Shown here piece after piece: positions 1-7,663 of a DNA stretch of 11,464 bases; positions within the stretch are counted from its first letter, which is position 1; each line of letters opens with the position of its first letter. Both the position numbers and the translations under genes were made by a program. The notes below the pieces were generated by a model that saw only the letters and a program-made list of their open reading frames with translations, was not told the DNA's origin and ran no database searches. This stretch comes from Mycobacterium paraffinicum (lineage in GTDB: Bacteria > Actinomycetota > Actinomycetes > Mycobacteriales > Mycobacteriaceae). The stretch spans positions 1-11,464 of the forward strand of contig NZ_MPNT01000063.1 of assembly GCF_001907675.1 (NCBI RefSeq), given 5' to 3'.

Positions 1-841
1 GTTGCGGAGCAGCGGGAATCGGGGCCGGCGCGAGCGTGGCCGCCGTCGGCGGCGGATCCGGCGGCGGGCTCGGGGCCGCGGCCGCGGGCGTCACCGTGAC
101 CGCTGGCGTCGCGCTGGGCGGGGCCGCCCGCGGTGGCTGGTAGCCGGGGCCCAAATCACCGGGGGCCTCGAAGCGCACCGTCGGCGCGGCCGCCATCCGG
201 TCGGTGACCATGTCGTAGGCGGTGTCGACACCGTCGCGCGTCGACCGCATCGTCGTCAGCCAGTCGTCGCGAATCTCGTTGTCCACGTACGGCATTACCT
301 GCTCGCGCACCACCGCCTCGGCGGCTTGCCGGTCCCCCGCGCCCGTCGCGACCGTGGCGGCGGCGGCCAGCCACCCCGGCCGTAGCGCCTCGGTGCGGCC
401 GTCGACGGCGACGGCGGTCGCGACCTTCGAGTCGACCAGGTACCAGAGGTTGTCGCGCAGTGACTCGCATCGCTGCGCGGCCGCGCGCAGTTCCGTCGCG
501 ACCGCGCCGGCGGCGTCGCAGTGGCGTTCCATAAACCGCACCGCGGCGTCGCCGCCGGGCCCGGTCCACGCCGCGGCCAGCTCGGCAACCTGGGCGCGCT
601 GCACGCGCAGCGCCTCGGCGACCGTCTCGCCCGCCGCCCGCAGCTGGGCGCAATCACGGTCCAGCGCGTGAAGATCGAGGCCGTCTTCGGTGTCATACCA
701 GTCGCGGAGCTGCGCGGGATGCGCCGTCAGGTCCGGATGTTGGTAGCCCAGGGCGTGGCAGGCCCGCACGTAACGCTCGGTGTGCTCGACGGCCGGCAGG
801 CCCTCGGCGAGGCGCCCGGCGACATCCAACCGACCGGCCAT
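1..841 (-). CDS. WXG-motif, Ala/Pro-rich T7SS-associated protein (partial, C-terminus off window)
   Basis: The minus-strand frame beginning with ATG at 841 stays open for 280 codons to the window edge, so the C-terminus is missing. Residues 1-220 are mainly helical. W48-Y49, and W92-T-G followed by P-G-G-D-A-A and a MERHCDA stretch (104-110), resemble the WxG turn of ESX/WXG100-like proteins. From about 225 the sequence becomes low-complexity Pro/Ala (PPRAAPPSATP, then PSPPPDPPP), like a disordered tail. The start lies one base after the stop of the upstream EspC-like gene, so co-transcription and coupled translation are likely. From memory, M. tuberculosis Rv3439c is annotated as an Ala/Pro-rich protein two genes downstream of the glmM homologue, and this fits by position and composition. 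Biochemical function is unknown; secretion by a type VII system is inference. The other open frames over this stretch are shadows caused by extreme GC. Confidence 0.72.
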   Translation of the reverse strand, partial: MAGRLDVAGRLAEGLPAVEHTERYVRACHALGYQHPDLTAHPAQLRDWYDTEDGLDLHALDRDCAQLRAAGETVAEALRVQRAQVAELAAAWTGPGGDAAVRFMERHCDAAGAVATELRAAAQRCESLRDNLWYLVDSKVATAVAVDGRTEALRPGWLAAAATVATGAGDRQAAEAVVREQVMPYVDNEIRDDWLTTMRSTRDGVDTAYDMVTDRMAAAPTVRFEAPGDLGPGYQPPRAAPPSATPAVTVTPAAAAPSPPPDPPPTAATLAPAPIPAAPQ

Positions 842-842
842 G

Positions 843-1172
843 TCAGGCGATCCGTTCCGCGGCATACAGTTCGGCGTCGGCATAGCGGTCGGCGCTGGCC
901 CGCAGGGCGGCGGCGATCTCGACGGACGCGCGCGCCCACTGTGCCACCTCGGCCGTCAGCCGCCCCAACTCGGAGCGCAGCGCGTCACCGCGCGCGGTGT
1001 GCGCGCGCCCGGCGGCGGCCCCGCCAAAAGCCAGCCGGCCCAGCTGATCGCTGAGGGCGCGCTCGATCACCTCGGCGCTGGCACGGAATTGGTCGGCGAC
1101 GCGATGCGTCGCCGACACGTCGATCTCGGTGCGCGCCACGACGACCGGTCGTATTCCCCTGTCGAATCTCAT
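843..1172 (-). CDS. EspC-like (T7SS-associated) small helical protein
   Basis: This 109-residue all-helical protein is rich in Ala, Arg and Glu. After a short variable N-terminus it reads EIDVSATHRVADQFRASAEVIERAL, then a second amphipathic helix with ELGRLTAEVAQWARASVEIAAALRASADRYADAE. The pattern of two helices of about 35 residues around a short linker, ending in a YADAE-type acidic tail, matches the EspC/DUF2580 class of ESX-associated proteins, which act as secreted or accessory partners of type VII systems. It ends one base before the ATG of the Ala/Pro-rich gene. By position it corresponds to M. tuberculosis Rv3440c, recalled as about 103 aa. No good Shine-Dalgarno precedes the ATG at 1172. 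A GTG at codon 12 would give 98 aa and is a real alternative, so the start is uncertain. Confidence 0.7.
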   Translation of the reverse strand: MRFDRGIRPVVVARTEIDVSATHRVADQFRASAEVIERALSDQLGRLAFGGAAAGRAHTARGDALRSELGRLTAEVAQWARASVEIAAALRASADRYADAELYAAERIA

Positions 1173-1288
1173 GCTTAATCCGACGGCCGGCCCCGCACCC
1201 CGGTTCCCAGAGATTCAGCGCGCCCGCGCCGGCCGGTGTGGGCCAGCCAACGACAGCGAAAACCCGTGTGGGCTGGGCCTATTGGTCA

Positions 1289-2119
1289 TCAAGAGGCCGG
1301 GCTCGGGGCCGGCCAGCCGGGAGCCGGCGGCAGGGTGGGAAAGTCGGAGCGCGGATATTCGCCGCCGCGGATCAGGTCGGGGTGCGGGGGCGCTTTGGCG
1401 CGGCAGGCGTCGGTGTCGCGAGCGATATCGGGCCATTCGGAGGCCAGGCCGTATTCGGCGAAGTACCCACCCTGATGACTGGTGATCCTCCAGCCGCCGA
1501 ACACGTCGACGGACGGCGCGCGCGCCGGTCCCTGTTGGGCGGCCAGTTGCGGGCCGGGGGCGGCGGGAGCCGTCATCGTGATTCGCATCGGGTCGATGCC
1601 CGAATCGGGGGGAGGCAGGCCGATGTTGGGGGTGTACCCGTGGCCCTGCGCTTGCGCGGTCCCGAACGCATATTCACAGACCACCACCGTCACGTCACGG
1701 CCAGACGTCGCGATCGAGAGGATGTGGTCGTATTCTGTTCCTACCCAGGGGTTTTCGGTCCTACGGTCGGTCTTCGGCCACAGGAACCGGGTGCCAGTCG
1801 GGTTATCGATCGGCTTGTTGGGGTCTACCGCCTGCTTGAATCCTGGGTACAGGAATCTGTCCTCGCCGGTGATGGAGGCCAGCAGGTAGGACTCGGCATA
1901 GGCCCGAACCACCACGGCGGGCCAGGCGGTCACGTCGATACCTGGCTCCGCGCTCCACACCACACTGAAATCGTTCAGCGCTGACGGCCATCCTGCCGGC
2001 GTCGTGGACGTGGGCGACGCGGTCTGGCCCGGCCGGCCGGAGGCACACCCCGTCACAGCCGCCAACGTGATGGCCGCCAGAGCCGTGAAAATGCGTGCTG
2101 CGCGCCGGGTGCTCATCAT
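1289..2119 (-). CDS. Mycobacterial lipoprotein, function unknown
   Basis: This is a 276-residue exported protein. Residues 1-24 form a lipoprotein signal peptide: RR near the N-terminus, a hydrophobic stretch IFTALAAITLAAV, and the lipobox V-T-G-C, so C25 should be lipidated and the protein held on the outer face of the cytoplasmic membrane. A Thr/Ser/Pro linker follows (about 32-43), then a globular part with several Trp residues and two more cysteines (VVVCEYAFG and DTDACRAKA), possibly a disulfide. The tail is Pro-rich. The start ATG overlaps the stop of the 780-aa gene in the string TAATG, which implies translational coupling; a second ATG immediately follows and could also serve. I do not recognise a catalytic motif. 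Its coupling to a putative secreted protein suggests a partner, anchor or immunity-like role, which is inference. Confidence 0.8.
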   Translation of the reverse strand: MMSTRRAARIFTALAAITLAAVTGCASGRPGQTASPTSTTPAGWPSALNDFSVVWSAEPGIDVTAWPAVVVRAYAESYLLASITGEDRFLYPGFKQAVDPNKPIDNPTGTRFLWPKTDRRTENPWVGTEYDHILSIATSGRDVTVVVCEYAFGTAQAQGHGYTPNIGLPPPDSGIDPMRITMTAPAAPGPQLAAQQGPARAPSVDVFGGWRITSHQGGYFAEYGLASEWPDIARDTDACRAKAPPHPDLIRGGEYPRSDFPTLPPAPGWPAPSPAS

Positions 2120-4461
2120 TACTTCCCCGGGGGTTCCGGTACGCCGATGACATTGTTGTAGCGGTCGACCATGTATTGATCCGGCGACATCTTCTCATTC
2201 GGCGGCAGGTCCAGCGACTGGGACAACACGGGGCCGAGGACATTGTTGTATTGGCCGGCCGTGAGATCGGGATGTTTGGCTTGCATCTCGTCAAGGGTCG
2301 CGATTCGCCCATTGGGGTGATCATGGTCGTAGACAAGATATTCGGGCGGCAATCCTGAGATGTGCTGGTTCGCGCCGAGCAACGCATCGAGCATGTGTTC
2401 GTCGGCATTTCCGATGTCCATGGGCTGAATCGGCGTCTGGCCCGGTGCGGTGGGCGCCGGCCCCAACATGTCGTTTTCGAGGTTGTGCCCGAGCATGCCG
2501 ATCGCGGGCCCGGTGACTTTGCCCACCCCCGGGACCCAACCACCGGCGGTGCTGGCGGCCTGAACGCCGTCTTCGTAGGCCAGCTTCTTCGAGTCGTATT
2601 CCGAAAGCTGTTGGTGGTAACCGTTTTGTTCGTTCGCTTCGTAGGCATTGTGGGTTCCCACGTCGACCAGCCCCCGCAACGTGGCGGCGTCGTAGAGCTG
2701 GTCGCTGTAGCCGTCGCGATGCGGGTTCAACGCGAACGACGAGTCGTGCAGCAACGCCTGGGTGTACGCATTCTTGTTGAAGTCCCGCGCCGCGGTGGGG
2801 TCGCTGTCGATCACCGAGAATATGCCCTTGGCGAGAGGCAGTGCGCCGGAATGGACATCACCGGTGCGGTCGAGCGGTATGCCGAATTCCGGCAGTCCGC
2901 CCGATGTTCCGGCGATGTTGTTGACGTATGGGTCGAGGCCGTGGCCCATCGCTTGGACGAGGTCGGGGTTCACTTGCCCCAAGGTGTGATTCCCCGGGAG
3001 ATGGAGCAGGTCTGTGGACGCGTGGTGGCCGACGTAATCAGCGTAGGCGCGCGCGGTTTCGCCGGCGATCTTGGCTTCCGGCCCCTGCGCGGCGTCGCCG
3101 GTCCAGGAGAACAGCGAACCGACCGCCTGGCCGTTGTCCTTCCACGCGTGATGGGTCAGGTTTTGCAGGAACTTGTCGTGGTCGCCGCCGGTCATGGTGT
3201 CGTGGACGACCTGGTGATCCGGCGACATCGCCGACAGCACGTTGGACACGGCGGGGTCCATGGCGGGATCGCGCTCGACGTTTTGGCCCTGGCTCGCCGG
3301 GTCGTGTTGCCAGAGAGGGGTGTCCATCATGGCCCCCGCCTTGCGGATCATCGCCCGATCCAGATCGGTGTTGGTCTGGAAGGACTTGTCGCCGTCCTTG
3401 ACGATGTTGGCGATGTCGTTGGTTTGGCGCATGTATTCCAGGCCGGACGAATTCAGCGCCTGCTGCACACTTTCGGGCAGCTGCGCGGCCCCACCCTTCA
3501 CCGTGTCGGTGCCCTGCTTCGCGCCGACCTGTAGCGGCGTCTTGGGGAACGTGAGGTTGGGGTTGCTCATCAGCTGCCAGGAGTTGCCGATCATGCCCTT
3601 CTCGTCGCCGAGCCGTTGTTCGGCGGTGTTGAGCGCATCGATCGACATGCCGTGTTCTTGAGCTTGCAGCTGGCTCAACACCGACGCCTGCTCGGCGGTC
3701 AACGGCACCTTCCCCGCCCGCTGATCGGGCGTGATCGAATTCAGCACCCCGTTCACGCGGGCGGCGGCACCCTTGTCGCCGGCCAGCGCGCCCTTGACGT
3801 CCTTTTCGGCCTGCTCGGGCGTCTCGGCCTCGTGGCCGTCGACACCGAGGACCCGGCCCGGGTCGTACCCGTCGTTGGCCAGATTGGTCTGCGCCTGGTG
3901 CAGGGAATTCGAATAGTTGTCGCGGGTGGCGTGCAGCTGGTCGAGCGCATCTTTGGTGTCCTCGACGGCGTCGGCTTTCGCGTCCTTGATCAAGGTTTCC
4001 AGTGCCTGACGATCTTGCGCACTCAGGTCGGAATGCCTCAGGTCCTCCTCGGCCGCGCCGATGATGCGGTCGAGAACCTGCAACCGACCTTCCAAGGTGG
4101 CGATCTCCGCGGCGCCGGTTTTTTGCGCCTCGGCCAGCGTGGCGGCGATGTTTTCCAGGTCGGCGCCGATCTTGGGCAACTGCTCGGACTGGGCTCCCAG
4201 CGCCTGGGCGGTGCGCTGCACCTCGGCGGAGCTGTTGATCGGGTGATCGCCGTTCTGGTGATTCCAGGCCGCGTCGAAGCGCTTGCGCGCCTGCTCGAAC
4301 GCATGGTCGGCCTCGGCGGTAGAGCGCCCGGCGCCATGAAAGGCGGTGGCCAGGCCGGCGATCTGCCCCGGCTGGCCCGCCTGCAGAGTCCGGTTGACCT
4401 CCCACGGATCACCACCGGCCCCGGCGACGAGCTCCCCGATGGTCAGATACTTCAGCTGCAC
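2119..4461 (-). CDS. Large putative T7SS-secreted / TPR-like repeat protein
   Basis: This is a 780-residue protein with a GTG start at 4461. The start is supported by a G-rich Shine-Dalgarno (GGGGGG) about five bases upstream. The N-terminus (LKYLTIGELVAGAGGDPWEVN) and AAWNHQNGDHPIN (64-76) resemble a family of large mycobacterial proteins annotated as putative T7SS-secreted or TPR-repeat-region proteins; this is recalled similarity, not a search. Residues about 30-195 are long amphipathic helices (QIAGLATAFHGAGRS, DLENIAATLAEAQK, DRIIGAAEEDL), with coiled-coil character. The middle is mixed helical and rich in DPA, DxDPT and Asn/Asp-rich turns. A Gly/Pro hinge (VPGVGKVTGPAIGMLG) precedes an acidic C-terminal region with repeated YNNV motifs. 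No signal peptide or transmembrane segment is apparent. The TAATG overlap with the lipoprotein suggests a two-gene unit. Function is unknown; an effector with a surface partner is one possibility. Confidence 0.72.
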   Translation of the reverse strand: MQLKYLTIGELVAGAGGDPWEVNRTLQAGQPGQIAGLATAFHGAGRSTAEADHAFEQARKRFDAAWNHQNGDHPINSSAEVQRTAQALGAQSEQLPKIGADLENIAATLAEAQKTGAAEIATLEGRLQVLDRIIGAAEEDLRHSDLSAQDRQALETLIKDAKADAVEDTKDALDQLHATRDNYSNSLHQAQTNLANDGYDPGRVLGVDGHEAETPEQAEKDVKGALAGDKGAAARVNGVLNSITPDQRAGKVPLTAEQASVLSQLQAQEHGMSIDALNTAEQRLGDEKGMIGNSWQLMSNPNLTFPKTPLQVGAKQGTDTVKGGAAQLPESVQQALNSSGLEYMRQTNDIANIVKDGDKSFQTNTDLDRAMIRKAGAMMDTPLWQHDPASQGQNVERDPAMDPAVSNVLSAMSPDHQVVHDTMTGGDHDKFLQNLTHHAWKDNGQAVGSLFSWTGDAAQGPEAKIAGETARAYADYVGHHASTDLLHLPGNHTLGQVNPDLVQAMGHGLDPYVNNIAGTSGGLPEFGIPLDRTGDVHSGALPLAKGIFSVIDSDPTAARDFNKNAYTQALLHDSSFALNPHRDGYSDQLYDAATLRGLVDVGTHNAYEANEQNGYHQQLSEYDSKKLAYEDGVQAASTAGGWVPGVGKVTGPAIGMLGHNLENDMLGPAPTAPGQTPIQPMDIGNADEHMLDALLGANQHISGLPPEYLVYDHDHPNGRIATLDEMQAKHPDLTAGQYNNVLGPVLSQSLDLPPNEKMSPDQYMVDRYNNVIGVPEPPGK

Positions 4462-4566
4462 CGCATCCCCCCGCGGCGTGCCACGCGCCGACGAGCCAAG
4501 CGGACCGCGATCTGCGGCGAACCGCTACCGACAACCATCACCACCCCCGTTTCGGCGCTGGCGACA

Positions 4567-4594
4567 AGATTACTGGCACGGGCCCGGTGATCAA
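4567..4594 (-). promoter_or_regulatory. Candidate sigma-A-type promoter for the T7SS-like operon
   Basis: On the minus strand TTGATC (4594-4589) is followed after 16 bases by TAATCT (4572-4567), about 105 bases before the GTG of the 780-aa gene. It is the best promoter-like pair I can see in the 201-base gap downstream of glmM. The hexamers are imperfect, so this is tentative. I see no convincing U-tailed terminator for glmM in the same gap. Confidence 0.35.
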
Positions 4595-4662
4595 TTCAGT
4601 CGCGGACCGCGCGGGCCGGGTGGGGGTCCCTCGACCGGACGCTCCGGGGGCTCGGCGGGTGT

Positions 4663-6000
4663 TCAGCGCGCGGAGCTGACCGCCTCGGCGACCCGGTTCG
4701 CCACGCGCTGGGCGACGTCGGCCTCGGGCGCTTCCACCATGACCCGGATGACGGGCTCGGTACCGGAGGGGCGCAACAGGATCCGGCCGGTGTCGCCGAG
4801 TTCGGCCTCGGCGTCGCCGACCGCGGTGCGCACGGCGGGCGCGGCGGCGGCGGTGTCCTTGTCGGCCACCCGGACGTTGATCAGCACCTGCGGCAGGGTC
4901 TGCATCGGCGCGGCGAGCTCGGTCAGCGACGAGCCGGTCTGCACCATGCGGGTCATCAACCGCAGCCCGGTGACGATGCCGTCGCCGGTGGAACCAAGCG
5001 CGGGCATCACGATGTGGCCGGACTGCTCGCCACCCAGGCTGTAGTCGCCGGCCCGCAGCTCCTCGAGGACGTAGCGGTCGCCGACGCCGGTGGTGCGCAC
5101 GGTGATCCCGGCGGCGCGCATGGCCAGGTGCAGGCCGAGGTTGCTCATCACGGTGGCCACCAGCGTGTCGGAGGCCAGCTCGCCGGCCTCGCGCATGGCC
5201 AGCGCGAGCACGACCATGATGGCGTCGCCGTCGACGAGTTCGCCGTTGGCGTCGATGGCCAGGCAGCGGTCGGCGTCGCCGTCGTGGGCCAGGCCCAGGT
5301 CGGCGCGGTGGGCGATGACCGCGGTGCGCAGCGAGTCCAGGTGCGTCGAGCCGCAGTTGTCGTTGATGTTCAGGCCGTTGGGGTCGGCGTTGATCGCGAT
5401 GACCCGCGCCCCGGCGGCGCGGTAGGCGCGCGGCGCCACCGACGAGGCCGCGCCGTGCGCGCAGTCCACCACCACGGTCAGGCCGTCGAGCCGCAGCGTG
5501 CTGGCCTTGCTCAGGTGGCGCAGGTAGCGGTCGTCGGCGTCCTCGGCGTCGATGACGCGGCCGATCCCGGCGCCGACGGGGCGCATCCCGACCTCGGCGG
5601 TGACGAGTGCCTCGATCCGGTCCTCGGTGTCGTCGTCGAGCTTGCGGCCGCCGGGGCCGAAGATCTTGATGCCGTTGTCGGGCATCGGGTTGTGCGACGC
5701 CGAGATCATCACGCCGAAGTCGGCGTCATAGGCGCCGGTCAGGTAGGCCACCGCGGGGGTGGGCAGCACCCCGACGCGCAGCGCGTCGACGCCCTGGCTG
5801 GTCAGCCCGGCGATCACCGCGGCCTCCAGCATTTCGCCGCTGGCCCGGGGGTCGCGCCCGACGACGGCGACGCGCCGGCCGGGTCCGCCCGCGCTGGCCA
5901 GGTGCCGCGCGGCCGCGGCGCCCAGCTCGAGCGCCAGCTCGGCGGTCAACTCCCGGTTGGCGACCCCACGGACACCGTCGGTGCCGAATAGTCGACCCAT
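4663..6000 (-). CDS. glmM: Phosphoglucosamine mutase GlmM
   Basis: GlmM converts glucosamine-6-phosphate to glucosamine-1-phosphate, the cytosolic step feeding UDP-GlcNAc for peptidoglycan and, in mycobacteria, the arabinogalactan linker. The protein is 445 residues, normal for the family, and carries all four signatures of the alpha-D-phosphohexomutases. These are the N-terminal GTDGVRG; the active-site loop I-S-A-S-H-N-P with phospho-acceptor S102; the metal loop D240-G-D-A-D-R245; the sugar-binding loop GGEQSGH (323-329); and the C-terminal phosphate-binding R410-P-S-G-T-E-P. The ATG at 6000 has an AGAGG Shine-Dalgarno about ten bases upstream. A 149-base gap with a large inverted repeat separates it from rpsI, so it may have its own promoter in addition to read-through. 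In M. tuberculosis the gene is also called mrsA. Confidence 0.98.
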   Translation of the reverse strand: MGRLFGTDGVRGVANRELTAELALELGAAAARHLASAGGPGRRVAVVGRDPRASGEMLEAAVIAGLTSQGVDALRVGVLPTPAVAYLTGAYDADFGVMISASHNPMPDNGIKIFGPGGRKLDDDTEDRIEALVTAEVGMRPVGAGIGRVIDAEDADDRYLRHLSKASTLRLDGLTVVVDCAHGAASSVAPRAYRAAGARVIAINADPNGLNINDNCGSTHLDSLRTAVIAHRADLGLAHDGDADRCLAIDANGELVDGDAIMVVLALAMREAGELASDTLVATVMSNLGLHLAMRAAGITVRTTGVGDRYVLEELRAGDYSLGGEQSGHIVMPALGSTGDGIVTGLRLMTRMVQTGSSLTELAAPMQTLPQVLINVRVADKDTAAAAPAVRTAVGDAEAELGDTGRILLRPSGTEPVIRVMVEAPEADVAQRVANRVAEAVSSAR

Positions 6001-6061
6001 GCGGACAAACCTCTCACAGTTGACGGTTCAGCACCTAACGTGCCCGTTCTTTTCTGACCGA

Positions 6062-6127
6062 AACGGGGCCCGTTTGGGCGCAGACACGCCGATAGAGGCG
6101 CGGGACGCCCCGGTTTGAGGCCCCGTT
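6062..6127 (-). terminator. Tiered inverted repeat between rpsI and glmM
   Basis: Arms AACGGGGCC (6062-6070) and GGCCCCGTT (6119-6127) are perfectly complementary over nine bases. Inside them GGGCG (6076-6080) pairs with CGCCC (6106-6110), and inside that CGCC (6087-6090) pairs with GGCG (6097-6100) around a six-base loop. In the direction of transcription the structure begins about 20 bases after the rpsI stop and is followed only by a short T run. It could be a terminator or attenuator for rplM-rpsI, or a processing or stability element. The intrinsic-terminator reading is not strong because the U tract is poor. Confidence 0.42.
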
Positions 6128-6149
6128 GCGGCCAGAAAGTGATGGTTGA

Positions 6150-6638
6150 TCAGCGCTTGCTGTACTGAGGCGCCTTGCGGGCCTTCTTCAGGCCGTACTT
6201 CTTGCGCTCGGTGGCACGCGGGTCACGGGTGAGGAAGCCGGCCTTCTTCAGCGCGGGCCGGTCCTCGGGCTGCGCCACGATCAGCGCCCGAGCGATGCCC
6301 AGCCGCAGCGCCCCGGCCTGGCCCGACGGGCCGCCGCCGTGCAGCAGGGCGAAGATGTCGAAGCTCTCCACCCGGTCGACGGTGACCAGCGGGGCCTTGA
6401 TCAGCTGCTGGTGCACCTTGTTGGGGAAGTAGTCCTCCAGGCTGCGGCCGTTGAGGTCGAACTTGCCGGTGCCGGGCACCAGGCGCACCCGCACCACGGC
6501 CTCCTTGCGGCGGCCGACGGTCTGGATGGGCCGGTCGAAGACGAAGGCTTCGGCGGCCGCGGGGGCGGGCGCCTCGGCCGGGACGTCGGGGGTTTCCGGG
6601 GTGGCCGTGGTGTCCAGGGCCTCGGTCGTTTCGGTCAC
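6150..6638 (-). CDS. rpsI: 30S ribosomal protein S9
   Basis: The product is 30S subunit protein uS9, whose C-terminal tail reaches the P-site tRNA. It is 162 residues. After a variable Ala/Pro/Thr-rich N-terminal extension (about 1-33), typical of mycobacterial S9, comes the conserved core: [21 protein letters not shown], then LEDYFPN, then [19 protein letters not shown], then the basic end [24 protein letters not shown] with the universally conserved KR terminus. It starts at GTG (6638), which overlaps the rplM stop in GTGA, so the two are translationally coupled and share the rplM promoter. The extension makes it somewhat longer than the roughly 151-aa M. tuberculosis protein that I recall. 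Confidence 0.98.
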   Translation of the reverse strand: MTETTEALDTTATPETPDVPAEAPAPAAAEAFVFDRPIQTVGRRKEAVVRVRLVPGTGKFDLNGRSLEDYFPNKVHQQLIKAPLVTVDRVESFDIFALLHGGGPSGQAGALRLGIARALIVAQPEDRPALKKAGFLTRDPRATERKKYGLKKARKAPQYSKR

Positions 6639-7078
6639 TGGGCCACCTGCTTGATCTCGTACGGAACCGGCTTCTGGGCGGCGTGCGGGTGCTCCGGGCC
6701 GGCGTAGACGTGGAGTTTGCGCTGGATCTGACGGCTGAGCTTGTTCTTGGGCAGCATGCCGACGATCGCCTTCTCGACGACGCGGTCGGGGTGCTTCTCC
6801 ATCAGCTCGCCGGTCGTGCGCGAGTGCAGGCCGCCGGGGTACCCCGAGTGGCGGTAAGCCAGCTTGCTCTGCAGTTTGTCGCCGGACAGGGCGACCTTGT
6901 CGGCGTTGATGACGATGACGAAGTCACCGCCGTCGACATTGGGGGCGAACGTCGGCTTGTGCTTGCCGCGCAGCAGGGTGGCTGCCGCGACGGCAAGGCG
7001 GCCAAGCACCACGTCCGTGGCGTCGATGACGTACCACGACCGCGTGGTGTCACCCGCCTTTGGCGCGTAGGTGGGCAC
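6635..7078 (-). CDS. rplM: 50S ribosomal protein L13
   Basis: The product is 50S protein uL13, an early-assembling subunit component. I place the start at GTG 7078, giving 147 residues beginning (M)[19 protein letters not shown], the same length and start I recall for M. tuberculosis RplM. A longer open frame to 7438 is not used because it runs through the promoter and has no L13 similarity. AAAGGT lies about ten bases upstream of this GTG. Family marks include [66 protein letters not shown] and the end [13 protein letters not shown]. It is the first gene of the rplM-rpsI operon. It is the last core gene before the accessory island. Confidence 0.98.
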   Translation of the reverse strand: MPTYAPKAGDTTRSWYVIDATDVVLGRLAVAAATLLRGKHKPTFAPNVDGGDFVIVINADKVALSGDKLQSKLAYRHSGYPGGLHSRTTGELMEKHPDRVVEKAIVGMLPKNKLSRQIQRKLHVYAGPEHPHAAQKPVPYEIKQVAQ

Positions 7079-7206
7079 AGCGCTTACCTTTTCTTTCTCG
7101 AGGTGGATCCCGGGTCGAGCCGGGTGCCGATCAGGCGTTCGCGGTGGGGCTGGTCTCGGCGACCGACATTGACCCGAGGCCCCGGCGTACCGCACGCCAA
7201 CCGAGC

Positions 7207-7236
7207 AGCTTACCGATGCGCGTCCCCGCAGGTCAA
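7207..7236 (-). promoter_or_regulatory. rplM-rpsI promoter
   Basis: On the minus strand TTGACC (7236-7231) is followed by an 18-base spacer and TAAGCT (7212-7207). The -35 element matches the consensus at five of six positions. Transcription would start near 7200, leaving a 5' leader of about 120 bases before the rplM GTG at 7078. The leader is GC-rich and may be the site of ribosomal-protein regulation, but I do not recognise a known leader motif. The high-GC core sequence appears to end just upstream of this promoter. Confidence 0.6.
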
Positions 7237-7502
7237 AACGACTGCATGACACACAAGCGCGGACATTGAGCTCGCTCCTGCGCGGCACAGCTAGCTGCAT
7301 CTCACAGGTTGCGGCGAGCATTCCTACCCCTATGAAGCGGTTCGTACGCCCGCTTCTGCGAGTTGCGGTGCCCACAGGACACGGCACCGGCGCGCAGCCT
7401 TCTCGAGGAGCTGGCAAACGAATTGGGTACTCCAACAATCTCGATGACTCGGTTTCGGAAGCGAGGCGGCGACAGAGTTACGAATAATGATCCGCAGTCG
7501 CC

Positions 7503-7527
7503 GGCTAAGCCGCCGTAGCGGCTGGCC
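7503..7527 (+). other. Compact hairpin upstream of the deaminase gene
   Basis: AGCCGC (7508-7513) and GCGGCT (7518-7523) form a perfect six-base stem around the tetraloop CGTA. The stem is extended by GGC (7503-7505) pairing with GCC (7525-7527) across a small internal loop. No T run follows, so it is not an obvious terminator. It could belong to a structured RNA, or be chance in GC-rich DNA. Confidence 0.35.
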
Positions 7528-7626
7528 AAGCAAGCGCCTGCTCAAAGGTGCTTACGAGGCAGCTTAATTATGTAGGAAACTCTGTACGAGCCGATGCAAG
7601 AAGAGTAAAAATGGATGCGGCAATAC

Positions 7627-7632
7627 TATAAT
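7627..7632 (+). promoter_or_regulatory. -10 element (TATAAT) of the deaminase gene
   Basis: A perfect TATAAT lies 31 bases before the ATG at 7664. No good -35 hexamer stands 16-18 bases upstream (the bases there read AGTAAA), which is common for mycobacterial promoters. The leader would be only about 25 bases and includes the Shine-Dalgarno-like GGGAAG at 7654-7659. Confidence 0.45.
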
Positions 7633-7663
7633 ACGCAGTCAGCTCCATCGGACGGGAAGTTAA

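Larger units (their letters stand above)
7245..7663. other. Non-coding junction and leader region between rplM and the deaminase gene
   Basis: About 420 bases without a convincing gene. The left part (to about 7440) is still fairly GC-rich. The right part (7520-7663) is clearly AT-richer, with runs such as TTAATTA and GTAAAAATGG. It holds a compact hairpin at 7503-7527 and a TATAAT box at 7627. The ORFs crossing it on both strands lack ribosome binding sites and protein-like composition. In AvcID loci the position just upstream of the deaminase gene encodes the inhibitory RNA AvcI, so this stretch is where a non-coding antitoxin would be expected here. The sequence alone does not prove one. 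Confidence 0.45.

Noticed and set aside
1238..1984. Plus-strand 248-aa frame opposite the lipoprotein gene
   Set aside because: Shadow of the lipoprotein gene, which has a clear signal peptide, lipobox and coupled start.
2362..3534. Long plus-strand open frame (390 aa) opposite the 780-aa gene, and similar long frames opposite glmM
   Set aside because: Typical antisense shadows in high-GC DNA: Val/Arg/Gly-heavy composition, no ribosome binding site, and the minus-strand genes have family motifs or operon structure.
7079..7438. N-terminal extension of the L13 frame to 7438
   Set aside because: The extra 119 codons have no L13 similarity and run through the TTGACC/TAAGCT promoter; the GTG at 7078 gives the normal 147-aa protein with a Shine-Dalgarno.
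7336..7515. A 60-codon plus-strand frame with a helix-like stretch ([20 protein letters not shown]) that could be a gene remnant
   Set aside because: No start codon near its beginning, no ribosome binding site and no family I recognise; too short to distinguish from chance, though it might be the tail of a decayed gene at the island junction.
7549..7555. TGCTTAC, the operator half-site, upstream of the deaminase gene
   Set aside because: No inverted partner follows, and a given seven-mer is expected about once by chance in a window this size on two strands.
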